Source: Mesostigma viride (taxonomy: Eukaryota > Streptophyta > Mesostigmatophyceae > Mesostigmatales > Mesostigmataceae). Taken from it: a stretch of DNA of 39,023 nucleotides. A program made the translations under genes and the position numbers. This document shows, piece by piece, positions 10,029-20,155 of the stretch; the stretch's first letter is position 1, and every line of letters starts with the position of its first letter. Below the pieces are notes generated by a model. The model made no database searches and had not been told where the DNA came from. It saw only the letters and a program-made list of their open reading frames with translations. The DNA lies in the NCBI GenBank assembly GCA_009746045.1, contig RPFO01000394.1, positions 1-39,023 of the forward strand, given 5' to 3'.

Positions 10029-10542
10029 ATTTTAGGTAGAGAACCAGACGACGATCCCCTGCAACATACGTCATTGAATCAACCCTTCCGCGTCCGGGAA
10101 AATGAAGACGACACCTACTTGACAGGTAATGGGCGGGTCGCCTGCAAGCTGGGGGGGTAGTGCTGCCCGATTCGGGACACGCCCTGCCTAGAAGATAGAC
10201 CTGCTCGAAGCGGAAAATCCTTTTATAGATAGCTCCTTTTCCTCGTTTTGTTTTCTTGAGACATGTGGCCTACTGTCGTAGATAGGTGATGGTTTTGGTT
10301 CTACGTTAGAGAGACGACTAGCGTCTCGTAGATTACACTTTTCTGCATTCTTGCCTGCGTTGTATTTAGACGACCCATCGCCAGACGCAGAATTCTTGAA
10401 ACCGGATACTTACGACCACCTGGCGCTGGAAACCTCGTCCCTGCGTGCGTCGTCAATCTGGTTCGGTTTCAGACACCCGAGATAAGTCGCCTTCTCCTCG
10501 TTCTCCTTATTTGACTACTCAAGACCTACCAGGTGCGTTAAC
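10029..10542 (+). other. Leader of gypsy-1 between primer site and first ORF
   Basis: About 510 bp without a supported gene. A leader of this kind would hold packaging and translation signals, but I recognise none. Confidence 0.4.
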
Positions 10543-10947
10543 ATGAGCCAGCGACGTCCTTTTCCTGCTCCTTCTCATTCGACTAGTAATAATAGTTTAG
10601 CGAAGTATTACGTTGTTATTACCCCTCAATGGGCATCTATTTTCTTATCGTGGGCCGATGCTAGGAAGTTCGTTCAGTCACGTGCTTATAACGTCTCCAA
10701 ATATAAGAAGTTTATGTCCTTTGAAGAAGCTCAGACCTACCTCTTAAAGCATAGTGAATCAGATTTGGGTCTCCATTCTCGTCCTTCTCCTCATGCTCGT
10801 CCTGCAGTAGATAGTCTTGTTTTTGTTACACCACCTCCATCTCCTCCTTCGTCTCCCCCTAAACGGGCTGCATCCTCATCTAGCTTAGACACGCCTCTCA
10901 CCTTAGAGTTCGGTTCCCTATCCATTACTGTTGCTAAAAAGGATTGA
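10543..10947 (+). CDS. Small pre-gag ORF with RNase H1 N-terminal / viroplasmin-like domain (134 aa)
   Basis: Residues about 20-66 match the hybrid-binding domain at the N terminus of RNase H1, also found in the caulimovirus P6/viroplasmin protein (Pfam Cauli_VI). The sequence shows KYYVVITPQWASIFLSWADA, then KYKKFMSFEEAQTYL, i.e. the family pattern YYVV...IFxSWxxAxxxV...YKKFxSxEEAxxYL. In that family the domain binds RNA:DNA hybrids or double-stranded RNA. There is no RNase H catalytic domain behind it. The rest is a Pro/Ser-rich linker and a tail LEFGSLSITVAKKD. Gypsy-2 carries a homologous ORF in the same position with a similar tail (VTFSQLTIGCSRQ). It is intact and begins at the first ATG after the leader. 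Its role in the element is unknown; helping reverse transcription or RNA handling is inference. Confidence 0.8.
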   Translation: MSQRRPFPAPSHSTSNNSLAKYYVVITPQWASIFLSWADARKFVQSRAYNVSKYKKFMSFEEAQTYLLKHSESDLGLHSRPSPHARPAVDSLVFVTPPPSPPSSPPKRAASSSSLDTPLTLEFGSLSITVAKKD

Positions 10948-11070
10948 TTTAAATTGTTTCCTTCTTTTAGGACACTAAAAGCTTTTCTTTTCTTTCCTTG
11001 CCTTAAATTAGGCCTTGTCCTTTATCCTTGTTGCTTTCAGTTAGATTCCTAATCATTTACTTAATTAAAA

Positions 11071-12819
11071 ATGGATCCAGTGGGTGGTAACATGTCGCCT
11101 ATACCTACCAACACTCCTACTATGAGTAATAATAATAATACTAACAACCATAACAACAATCGTGGTAACCGACGGGACTCACTTGAAACGGTGCACCATC
11201 TCACTCCTCAAGGTAATCTTCGTACCTCACCTCCTTCTCCTGTTACTGGTGGTCGCCGTCGTCCCTCACTTACCCCTCCTACCTATGAACAACGTATGCA
11301 AGTCAGATTTAGTGATGACCCTTCCCTTACCCTGAACCAGGCCCCTGCCCCTCCTGCAACCTTGGCTCAACCCCCCAGCAGGTCCTCACTAACTAACAAT
11401 GTTGCTAGGCCTCCTTCCCACCCTGTGCCTTCCATGCCTGCTTTTAACACGGGTCGTGCCTCTGCCCCTGTCGGCCCTTCTGGGCGCCCTAGTGCAGTTC
11501 CCTTTTACCCACCTGCTTCCTGGTCCTACCCTGAGACGGCCTATGAGGCAGCCCAGGTCCCTACCCGTGTGGCTGATTTAGAAGTTAATAGTGATTTCAG
11601 CACCATGCCTCTAGATGACAGAAATTATGATCATTTTGCCTACTTCTCTCTTCGTGAGCAATATACTGTACCCTTCTCCTATGGGCACCAGCCTGAAACG
11701 GTGGCCCCTTCTAGACCCCTACCCAAGACTTTTCCTCTTCCTTCCTTCTATCCCGCTTATGTAGCAGTGGAAGATAGTGGCCCTATGGGAAAAACTGACT
11801 CTTCTAATCCCCCTAAGCCTCCTGCTCTTCCCCTCTTTGCTAACCTTCCCAAGCTGGATGTCAAGTCTACCCCTCAACAGTTTTTCACCTTTATTATGTT
11901 GCTTACCCAGAACACAGAGTCGTGGCAGAATCATAATAGATGGCGTCTCTCTGATGCTGTATTAGTTCCTCACTATCTTACAACCTGCATTACTCCTGAG
12001 CTTGCTAACCTCATTCAGTGTGAGTCTTTGGCCTCTCATGCCTACCCTAACTCTGTAGCAGAATTGTTTAAGCGTTTAGAGAACCATTTAGTCCCTCCTG
12101 ATTCAGATTGGCAGGATAGATTAGCCTTTGGTACCTTGCAGCAGGGTACTAAATCATTTAAGGAGTATATGAAAGAGTTTGATGCTCAGATGGTACGAAT
12201 TAGGGATTTGTCGGGTGCAGAAGTACGTGCTCGCTTCCTCCAAGGCCTCAGTAGACCTTTATTACGTGAAGTCAAGCGCCAGTTCTCTGCCTACCGTTTT
12301 ACTGATCTGCCCCTCAAGCATGTGCGCCAGCATCTCTTGCGAGTAGCAGATTTCTTCACCACTCCTTCTCTCCCTACCCGTTCCCGTATTAATAATATTA
12401 TCCTTACCCCTGAGGAGGAGAACTCCTATGTAGAAGAATTAGATATCTGCGTTGCTGATCTATCAGCTCTTGATGTCTCTCATATCACATGCTATCATTG
12501 TAAGGAAGTAGGTCATCTTAAACGTGAGTGCCCCAAGTTCCTTTCGGGTGCTCCCCCTCATCCCGACGCACGCCCTCCTCGTACCCCTCAGCGTGCTCCT
12601 ATTCGTCCTACTTCAGGACGCATTCCCTCAGCTACCCCTAGTAGGCTGAATGCTGTGCAGGCAGGACCCCCAGGGTTCCCCTATGATAATCAGGCTCCCG
12701 CACCCTCTTCGCTCCCTCGTGACCCTCCAGCAGTGGCTTTTTCGCCAGGGTCTTCTTCGGGGTTAGTTCCTATGGATTTGGGGGGGAGGGGGAACAGTAG
12801 GCCTGTCAGCCGGGGGTAA
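11071..12819 (+). CDS. Gag of gypsy-1 (582 aa)
   Basis: Structural protein that would package the element RNA. The N-terminal 240 residues are Asn-, Pro- and Ser-rich and disordered-looking. The capsid-like region spans about 245-430: LPLFANLPKLDVKSTPQQFF, LIQCESLASHAYPNSVAELF and RLAFGTLQQGTKSFKEYM. A zinc knuckle CYHCKEVGHLKREC (CX2CX4HX4C) is at residues 474-487. A Pro/Arg-rich tail ends in the stop at 12817. The ORF is intact. Gypsy-2 gag (31881) aligns well across the capsid region (NCESIASQSYP, ERLAFGKLRQGATPYREFL). The ATG at 11071 follows 123 bp of T-rich non-coding DNA after the small ORF. Confidence 0.9.
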   Translation: MDPVGGNMSPIPTNTPTMSNNNNTNNHNNNRGNRRDSLETVHHLTPQGNLRTSPPSPVTGGRRRPSLTPPTYEQRMQVRFSDDPSLTLNQAPAPPATLAQPPSRSSLTNNVARPPSHPVPSMPAFNTGRASAPVGPSGRPSAVPFYPPASWSYPETAYEAAQVPTRVADLEVNSDFSTMPLDDRNYDHFAYFSLREQYTVPFSYGHQPETVAPSRPLPKTFPLPSFYPAYVAVEDSGPMGKTDSSNPPKPPALPLFANLPKLDVKSTPQQFFTFIMLLTQNTESWQNHNRWRLSDAVLVPHYLTTCITPELANLIQCESLASHAYPNSVAELFKRLENHLVPPDSDWQDRLAFGTLQQGTKSFKEYMKEFDAQMVRIRDLSGAEVRARFLQGLSRPLLREVKRQFSAYRFTDLPLKHVRQHLLRVADFFTTPSLPTRSRINNIILTPEEENSYVEELDICVADLSALDVSHITCYHCKEVGHLKRECPKFLSGAPPHPDARPPRTPQRAPIRPTSGRIPSATPSRLNAVQAGPPGFPYDNQAPAPSSLPRDPPAVAFSPGSSSGLVPMDLGGRGNSRPVSRG

Positions 12820-13570
12820 CCTGGACAGGTCCTTAGATAGTACCCCAGATAAAAATTTTTGCCTGCCTGTTTTTATAACCTCTGTAGGAGCTGAATCTTC
12901 CCTACCACTACGTGTGCGTCCTCTTATGTTCTTGAATGGTGGTTTAACCGTCCCCCACACCGTTGTAGACCCTTTCTTGCATGCTGATGAACTTTTGAAT
13001 GTCTCTGTGTTGGTAGATAGCGGTGCGGCTAGCTCCTTTGTGAGCGAGGCCCTAGTTAGGCGTTTAGGACTAGTCCCTACCCCTCACACCAAACCTGTCA
13101 CTGTTCATTATGCTGATGGTCGCACCAGTCATTCCCCGGGTACGGTGTCCCTTCCCCTGGTCATACAAGGACGTACTGTCAACCTGACGGCCACCATAGG
13201 CCCTATCACTACCGCTGATGTATTACTAGGATTAGATTGGCACCAGGATAATACGATTACTATTGATTATGATACCATGGTCATTTGGTTTCCAGATAGC
13301 TCTTACTGGGTACCGGAACGTCATTATAGATTGGAAAATTTATCCTTGGTAGATATTACTCCTCCTACACCTGTTGATCCTCCTGTAAGACCTATACCTG
13401 AAGTATTAATGTCCAATGATGAGTTGCGTTCTGAATTAAAGGAATATGGATATTTATTATGTATGTTCCTTCAGTTAGAAGTACAGGAGATACCTATCAC
13501 TAATAATAGTGTGGATATAGATATAAACACAGTGGATACAATAGGAGTGGGATTTACTGCCGGAAAATGA
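12818..13570 (+). CDS. Protease (retropepsin) region of gypsy-1 pol, +1 frame relative to gag
   Basis: An aspartic protease that would cut the polyprotein. The catalytic motif [20 protein letters not shown] has DSGA at 13016-13027. The second hallmark, [11 protein letters not shown], follows about 65 residues later, then [16 protein letters not shown]. The gypsy-2 protease matches closely ([20 protein letters not shown]). There is no good ATG at the front; the frame is open through the end of gag and across the gag stop. The reading is therefore probably by +1 frameshifting at or before CGG GGG TAA (12811-12819). It ends at 13570, and RT continues in yet another frame. Confidence 0.8.
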   Translation, partial: NLDRSLDSTPDKNFCLPVFITSVGAESSLPLRVRPLMFLNGGLTVPHTVVDPFLHADELLNVSVLVDSGAASSFVSEALVRRLGLVPTPHTKPVTVHYADGRTSHSPGTVSLPLVIQGRTVNLTATIGPITTADVLLGLDWHQDNTITIDYDTMVIWFPDSSYWVPERHYRLENLSLVDITPPTPVDPPVRPIPEVLMSNDELRSELKEYGYLLCMFLQLEVQEIPITNNSVDIDINTVDTIGVGFTAGK

Positions 13571-13583
13571 AATAGTAAGATAC

Positions 13584-13919
13584 ATGGCTGTGATAGATTC
13601 CTCAAAAGTTTTTGAAGAAAAGACTCCTTCTTATCCTCCTCCTCGTTCTGTTTTACACCGTGTAGTTATCAAGGACGGTGCAGTTCCTACGCACTCTCCG
13701 ATGTATAGAATGGGCCCTACCGAGTTAAAGGAACTAAAACAGATCTTAGTGTCACTATTAGAAGCAGGATTGATAGAGCCTAGTAACTCTCCCTACTCAG
13801 CTGGTGTCCTGTTAGTTCCTAAGCCAAATGGCAAGTTTCGCCTAGTTACTGATTATAGGAAGTTGAATGATATTACTGTGAAGTCTAAATACCCTCTACC
13901 TCGTATTGATGATATATTT
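13584..13919 (+). pseudogene. Reverse transcriptase of gypsy-1, N-terminal part only
   Basis: Start of a Ty3/gypsy [21 protein letters not shown], then [20 protein letters not shown], then [20 protein letters not shown] and LPRIDDIF. This is the fingers region up to the segment just before motif A. The catalytic YxDD, RNase H and integrase are absent. The frame is shifted from the protease frame, with a short overlap near 13545-13570. Coding similarity stops at about 13918, where AT-rich DNA and then minus-strand LINE-B begin. Confidence 0.85.
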
Positions 13920-14052
13920 TAAAAATATAATTACTTACAGCAGAGTGAAATCACTCAAACCAAAGCAAACGCCCAGCTATAAACCTATATACAGAGCCAT
14001 GTCAAAGCTCTATACTACGATAAGACCAATGGAAACGCCTAACGGGAGGAAC
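13920..14052 (-). other. Probable 3' UTR of LINE-B
   Basis: AT-rich, non-coding, between the LINE-B stop at 14053 and the gypsy-1 break. It has no clear poly-A tail; the terminal bases read as A/T-rich sequence on either strand. Confidence 0.4.
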
Positions 14053-15673
14053 CTAATAGCCCTGCTGCACCGCAAAATCAGCCCGCGTACGGCGGAGCAT
14101 GATGTCAGCCATGGCCCGAGTCAGCGCCACCGACAAGCGCTGACGCCAATATGACGTCCAGGTCCGCGCCGACCATGGGGCCCGCTGGCCCTCCAGGTCC
14201 AGCCGGTCCTCCCGGAGCCGGCAACACTCCTTGAAGAAGGCGGAGGTCAGGGGCCCCATGGCACCAAACTCCTCCAGGACAAAGGGCACCACACGATGGT
14301 GCCCGACGTCGCCGTAGGCCAGGAGCTTGGCCCGCTCCGCCCGGTCCGCCGTGTAACCTGCCGTGAGGGAGGCCCCAGCCACGTGGCTAAGAGCCAAGGG
14401 CCGCGCCACCGAAACGTCAATAAGCAGATGCCGGCCACCCCCTCAAAGTCCAGCACCACGATGTCAGGCCGGTGGTTGGGGGAATAGAAGGCAGCGCCAT
14501 CCGCATCCTCGGACCGGATGTTCGCGTGGGGGAAAACCGACCGAATCATGGCGAGCACCACCGTCAGGAGGACAGTGTGCAAATACAAATACCAATTCTG
14601 ATTCTGTTGGCCCCCATGCAGGCAAGGTAGTGAGTCCCCGTGGGATCCAGCGGCTGCCCACAGCTACCACAAGGCCGCCCGGCCGGAACAAGAGGCTGCG
14701 GGGCAAATAGCTGGTGCCGGAGCGCCACCGAGTAGTGGCTGGGAGCCAAGGCGAATGGGGGGGCCATGGGAAGAGCACGAAGGTACGCCGAGCCCACACT
14801 CCGCAAGGAAAGCGAGAACAGCCACGCACGTCCCTGGGCGTTGAGGTCCGCGAAAAGAGCAATCCAATCAGCCGTGTGCAGAATACCCGCGTAGGTTTTC
14901 TGGTGTTTATCGATGACGCGAGCAGGGAATGCGGCGGGAGATTGAACGGAGGCGACCGAGGGAGTGCCGCGAGGGAGGTGGCGCTGTACCGCCTGAGCGG
15001 CACGGACGGGAGAACAGGCCTGCTGGATCTCAGCATAGGCCTCCTGGATGGCGGTGACGAAGGGCAAAGGGCTGCTGGGGTCCAGGAGGTCAGGCGCTGC
15101 CGTTGCCAAAAGGGGCAGGAGCCGGCAGCTTTCCGCCCACGACTGAGCGACGGAGCCCAAAAATGCTGCTGGGGCCAGCCGGGCGGCACGAGTCAGACCG
15201 CAGCCACCCATCCGTGCAGGCAGGGAGGCAATGCGAATAGCATGTGGCGGGAGGTCGGGGCCCGGGACCAGCTGCGCCAAGGCCGACTGGATGCGTTCGT
15301 CGTGGCCCTCGGCGGCCAGCCGGACCTGAGCCGGAAGAGCGCCCCGGAGCCAGTGAACGACGCGAGGGTGAGCGCAAAACCACAGAAGCAGACCCTTGGT
15401 CTGCGAATCATGAAGGCGCGCAATCAAGGGCAGTACCTCAGTGCGTGCCTCGAGGGCGGCCCGCAGAGCATCGATGACAAACGCGGGGTCGCCAACCGGA
15501 ACGCCGAGGACATCCAACCCATGGAGGCGCTCGTCCCGGCCCAAGAGCTGGGGCGGAAAGCCGGAGCAATCACCTTGGGGCGAGTACACCGCGCACTTGG
15601 CCAGGGTCAACTGGAGGTTGATGTCGGCCACCGCGGTCTGCAGTGCCAGCAGAGCCGCGGTGGTGTCCGGCAC
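14053..15673 (-). pseudogene. LINE-B: RT thumb, CCHC motif and restriction-like endonuclease tail, 5'-truncated
   Basis: C-terminal part of a non-LTR retrotransposon polyprotein. The main frame (14564-15673) begins after the catalytic YxDD: LTLAKCAVYSP and LDVLGVPVGDPAFV are the post-palm and thumb motifs. A CCHC motif CGSCGQPLDPTGTHYLAC is encoded near 14622-14675, the type just upstream of the endonuclease in R2-like elements. Two further frames carry EDADGAAFYSPNHRPDIVVL (PD-D/ExK-type core), then VPFVLEEFGAMGP and SYWRQRLSVALTRAMA to a stop at 14053. Frameshifts separate the three parts. The organisation implies an element with a C-terminal restriction-like endonuclease rather than an N-terminal APE. 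The 5' truncation abuts the GTTACCGG block. Confidence 0.75.
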
Positions 15674-15674
15674 A

Positions 15675-16196
15675 CACTAGGAGTTAATTTTACGGGGCGT
15701 AAACGCCCCGGTTGAGGTTACCGGGGCGGTTACTGGCCAGTAACCATGTACGTTTAAGGTTACCGGCCAGGTTACCGGCCGGTAACCTTAAACGCGACAG
15801 ACTAAATACCGGCCGGTAATGGTTACCGGGCGGTAATAGTTACCGGAACGTTTACTGGGCGGTAACTTTTACCGGAGCCGTAACCATGCCCGTAACCTAT
15901 CTGGGTTACGGTCATGGTTATGGCCCAAGTAGAAGTTACCGGGCGGTAAACTGGCATGGTTACGGGACCAGTTCTGAGAACCGGGATGGGTTACCGGCAT
16001 GGTTACGGGACCAGTTCTGATAACCGGGCCTGGCTACTGGCCTGGTTACGGGTCCGTCAACCGTCCCGTAACCTGCAGTAGTTACGGCCCAGTAGTTGAC
16101 CCTGGCTACTGCGGTGGTTACGGGGCCGGTTATGCCCCAGTAATAGTAGTAACCCATGCCTACAACGCAGCCTGTCCGGGTTATGGCCCCGAATTC
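15675..16196. repeat. GTTACCGG palindromic repeat block, copy 1
   Basis: About 520 bp made of degenerate, mostly palindromic units around GGTTACCGG/CCGGTAACC, with many variants (GTTACGGG, GTTACTGG). The end next to LINE-B reads CACTAGGAGTTAATT (15675-15689), followed by a perfect hairpin with 7-bp arms CGGGGCG/CGCCCCG (15693-15710). The same 15-bp end closes copy 2 at 28804-28818. The far end near 16196 is not sharply defined. Confidence 0.75.
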
Positions 16197-16655
16197 TAAA
16201 ATGCTTTGACCCCGGCTATGGTGAGTGGCTTGCATGATATGGTGCTTTTCAAGATGCATTTTTGAATTAGGCATTTCATTAAAATGTTTAAGAAGTCATT
16301 AATAATCAATTGCACGAATCACTTCCATCCGATGTTGTCAACGTGGGCTTCATGATGAAATCGTGGAGATGACGCACATGAAGTTCACGGAACATCTTAG
16401 GTAATAAATTAAGCCGTTACGGCAGTAGAACCTTGGCCGATGAGGGTGGCGTCTTGAAGCTGTTGTCACCCTCAAGTCCGCTCGGCCAGGGGTAATCGCC
16501 CATGTTGATTTGAAAGGTACCGCCGTCCATATGGCGGCTCCGCTTTTGGTGCGAGTTGACCAACTTCCCGTCTTAATCATTCCGGATTGCCTGCAGTTCA
16601 TTCCGCCTTTGTCCAAGTAAGACAGCAACTGTCACGCACTCATAGAAAACGCAAA
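16197..16655. other. No gene seen
   Basis: Mixed-composition DNA without supported coding sequence or clear repeat structure. Confidence 0.4.
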
Positions 16656-16925
16656 ATGCCCCGAATGCAGTTACGGCCATACGGTAGCGAGGAATGGCAG
16701 TTGAAATTTCTAGTACACAGGCAACTAGTAAGAAAAAGGACGATGCGTGCACCACCACCAATACGTACGTGCATCCCTCTCTTGAAAATGACAGCATCTT
16801 CCATGCCGTCCAAGAAAAACGCAACGTATTTAACATGAACCCGAATGCAGTTACGGTCGTAGACTAGTGAGGACTGGCAGCTGAAAGTTCTAGTTGATGG
16901 GCTGAGAATAAGGAAAAAAATGATG
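16656..16925. repeat. Two diverged ~184-bp units leading into the minisatellite
   Basis: CCGAATGCAGTTACGG begins both units (near 16658 and 16842). Each continues with a related block (GAGGANTGGCAGNTGAAA, then GATGCGTGCAC). The first unit ends in CGTGCATCCCTCTCTTGAAA, which looks like an ancestral minisatellite monomer. Confidence 0.6.
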
Positions 16926-18692
16926 CGTGCACTCACCTACCCTATTACGTCCCTCCCATGGCAAGGAACCAGCAAAACCACCCACATACCCTGTTGTGTC
17001 CCTCCCTTGACAAGGAACAAGCACGTGCACATGCCCTACCCCACATGCATGCCTCCCTTGACAAGAATCGAACGGGCACGTGCACCCACCTACCCTATGT
17101 GCACCCCTCCTTTGACAAGGAACAAGCACGTGTACATGCCTACCCCACATGCATGCCTCCCTTGACAAGAATCGAACGAGCACGTGCACCCACCCACCCT
17201 GTGTGCACCCCTCCTTTGACAAGGAACAAGCACATGAACTCACCTACACTATACGCGTCCCTCCCTTGACAAGGAATAGGCACGTGCACATGCCTACCCC
17301 ACATCCATGCCTCCCCTGACCAGTAACAAGCACGTGCACCCACCTACCCTACGTGCATCCCTCCTGTGACATGGAACAAGCACGTGCACCCACCAACCCT
17401 ATGTACGTGCCTCTTGACAAGCAACAAGCACGTGCACCCACCTACCCTAAGTGCCCCCCTCCTTTGACAAGGAACAAGCATGTGCACTCATCTACCGCAC
17501 GTGCATCCCTCCCTTGACAAGGAACAAGCAAGCCCACCCACCTACCCTACCTGCATCCCTCCCTTGACATGAAACAAGCACGTGCACATGCCTACCCCAC
17601 ATGCATGCCTCCCTTGACAAGGAACGAGCACGTGCACCCACCCACCCTATGTGCACCCCTCCTTTGACAAGGAACAAGCACATGAACTCACCTACACTAC
17701 GTGCGTCCCTCCCTTGACAAGGAACAAGCACGTGCACATGCCCCACCCCACATGCATGCCTCCCTTGACAAGAATCGAACGGGCACGTGCACCCACCCAC
17801 CCTGTGTGCACCCCTCCTTTGACAAGGAACAAGCACATGAACTCACCTACACTACGCGCGTCCCTCCCTTGACAAGGAATAGGCACGTGCACATGCCTAC
17901 CCCACATCCATACCTCCCCTGACCAGTAACAAGCACGTGCACCCACCTACCCTACGTGCATCCCTCCTGTGACATGGAACAAGCATGTGCACATGCCTAC
18001 CCCACATGCGTCCCTCCTTTGACATCGAACAAGCACGTGCACCCACCAACCCTATGTCCGCCCCTCCCTTGATAAGGTACAAGCATGCCCACCCACCTAC
18101 CCTACCTGCATCCCTCCCTTGACATGGAACAACCATGTGCACATTCCTACTCCACATGCCCCCTCCTTTGACAAGGAACAAGCATGTGCACTCATCTACC
18201 GTACGTGCATCCCTCCCTTGACAAGGAACAAGCAAGCCCACCCACCTACCCTACCTGCATCCCTCCCTTGACATGAAACAAGCACGTGCACATGCCTACC
18301 CCACATGCATGCCTCCCTTGACAAGGAACGAGCACGTGCACCCACCCACCCTATGTGCACCCCTCCTTTGACAAGGAACAAGCACATGAACTCACCTACA
18401 CTACGTGCGTCCCTCCCTTGACAAGGAATAAGCACGTGCACATGCCTACCCCACATCCATGCCTCCCCTGACCAGTAACAAGCACGTGCACTCACCTACC
18501 CTACGTATGTGCCTCTTGACAAGGACCAAGCTCGTGCACCCACCTACCATACGTGAATCCCTCCCTTGACAAGGTACACGCATGCCCACCCACCTACCCT
18601 ACGTGGGCCCCTCCCTTGATAAGGTACACGCATGACCAGCCACCCACCCCGCGAGCCTCCCTACTTTGACAAGGAACAAGCACGTGGGCCCG
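16926..18692. repeat. Minisatellite array, ~50-bp unit, roughly 35 copies
   Basis: The consensus monomer reads CCCTCCCTTGACAAGGAACA, then AGCACGTGCACCCACCTACC, then CTACGTGCAT. Monomers vary and fall into types: ACAAGAATCGAACGGGCACG, ACATGAACTCACCTACACTA, GACCAGTAACAAGCACGTG. The same order of types recurs (17482-17700 against 18182-18410, about 700 bp apart; 17160-17380 against 17770-17990, about 610 bp apart), so there is higher-order structure. Open frames on the minus strand here are by-products of the repeat. Confidence 0.9.
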
Positions 18693-19713
18693 CTAGCATG
18701 GCAGCAAGGAAGACATTACACTAACATGGCATGGCCAAAGCAAAAGAGACAGAGAAGTCAATGGAGAGAAAGCTCCTAAGAACTCCTAGTAAAATTGGCA
18801 ACCATGGAGGGCAAAAAACGTTCAACAACTTACGATGGGCATCGGCACATACAGAGAAGCCCAGGTGTGCCAGGTGTAAAATAAGCGAGATTGAAGTGTC
18901 GCCTACCTCGTGGGAGACTTTTTGTATCTGGTAAACAATGAAAGCGAGTGGAAAGATGGACAACGTGAAAATAACATACAATCGACTGCAATGCATGCAA
19001 AGAGGACAGAATCAGAAATAAAGCGCGCTGCATTCAGGCAGCGCTGAGCAATTGAACGGTGAACAATTTAATCCGGAACGCATTGTCTACGCGACTCGAT
19101 GCGACTAAACGTGGCATGCATACGCGGTCGCTGACTGAAGACATTGTGTACCTGGCTCAGCAAGGTGCGCTTGCAGCCGCTTTCTTAAATATGCCACAGG
19201 CGCACGATGTAACGAATTGAAGTTTGCATGTAGTAACAAAGGCAAGAAAAGCGGTGTAGCTGGCTACCGACTACGCCATAGTAAGCTGTATCGGAGTTGG
19301 CGCTGCCGATGGCTGGAAACGGATGACCGAATCATGCTAAACTGGGGCTCCAAAAGGGCTTGTCATGCATCCTAGTGCGCCTTTTGCTTTTTTTTCTTCA
19401 AGCATCGTGAGCATGCGGGTTTAGGGGGGCGCTTATTCTTTCACCACTATCAGTCGGCTGGACTGCAATCGGCATAGCCAGCGCAAGGTGATGCAAGGGC
19501 AGGCAAACTTTACCAGCTCGTTCAAGGCTCGTTGATGAAATTCAAACATCTAGGCGGCGCGTCTGCAACGGCTCATCGCAATTCGAATTCGCAAGCAGAA
19601 CCCTCGTTACACGTGGCGCATGCAGAGATCTGCTTCGGGCGGCTTGGCGTATCTCACTGCGTCGTGACTCGAGTAGATAGTCAGCCTAGTTGGTACTCTG
19701 GGGGCCTCGAGTT
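18693..19713. other. No gene seen
   Basis: About 1 kb with no supported coding sequence, only short open frames without recognisable features. A T-rich run lies near 19387-19400. Confidence 0.4.
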
Positions 19714-20155
19714 CGGCAGTCCCCTATTCGGAAATCCCGGATCATATGTACTCCACACTATGTACTCTTGGAGTACATAGTGTGCCACCCTATGTACTCT
19801 TGGAGTACATAGTGTGGAGTACATAGTCATTCCTTCCTAAGTAATACGGGCGTGTCTCACCGCGTCGGCAGTCCCCTATTCGGAAATCCCGGATCATATG
19901 TACTCCACACTATGTACTCTTGGAGTACATAGTGTGCCACCCTATGTACTCTTGGAGTACATAGTGTGGAGTACATAGTCACTCCTTCCTATGTAATACG
20001 GGCGTGTCTCACCGCGTCGGCAGTCCCCTATTCGGAAATCCCGGATCATATGTACTCCGGACTATGTACTCTTGGAGTACATAGTGTGCCACCCTATGTA
20101 CTCTTGGAGTACATAGGGTGGAGTACATAGTTACACCTTCCTATGTAATACGGGG
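19714..20155. repeat. Three tandem 152-bp units of nested palindromes
   Basis: Units begin CGGCAGTCCCCTATTCGG at 19714, 19866 and 20018. Each contains two hairpins of CTATGTACTC-TTG-GAGTACATAG, joined so that the flanking TGTACTCCACAC and GTGTGGAGTACA also pair. This gives a larger imperfect inverted repeat with about 36-nt arms. The third unit carries a few substitutions inside the arms. The repeats are nearly identical, so the amplification is probably recent. Confidence 0.9.

Larger units (their letters stand above)
9449..13918 (+). mobile_element. Gypsy-1: Ty3/gypsy LTR retrotransposon, truncated inside RT
   Basis: Order: 5' LTR (9449-10014), primer site, leader, small HBD-like ORF (10543-10947), gag (11071-12819), protease (12818-13570) and RT fingers (13584-13919). 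RNase H, integrase and the 3' LTR are missing. The sequence switches to minus-strand LINE-B at about 13919. It sits directly behind the copia-type pol, so it either inserted into the 3' end of that element or was joined by deletion. The base before the LTR ends ctgca, a possible 5-bp target duplication that cannot be checked without the other end. The relationship to gypsy-2 is clear from LTR ends, small ORF, gag and protease. Confidence 0.85.

Noticed and set aside
9648-10160. 170-aa ORF starting MHLYLCRCICRRG
   Set aside because: Lies across the gypsy-1 LTR and leader; no domain, and it crosses the LTR end and primer site.
14714-15715. 333-aa plus-strand ORF
   Set aside because: Antisense shadow of the LINE-B RT frame, which has clear RT and CCHC motifs.
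16890-18495. Many open frames of 70-117 aa in the minisatellite, with repeated FLVKGG motifs
   Set aside because: The monomer is not a multiple of three and frames drift; no start or family signature. TTGACA in each monomer resembles a bacterial -35 box but is meaningless in this eukaryotic context.
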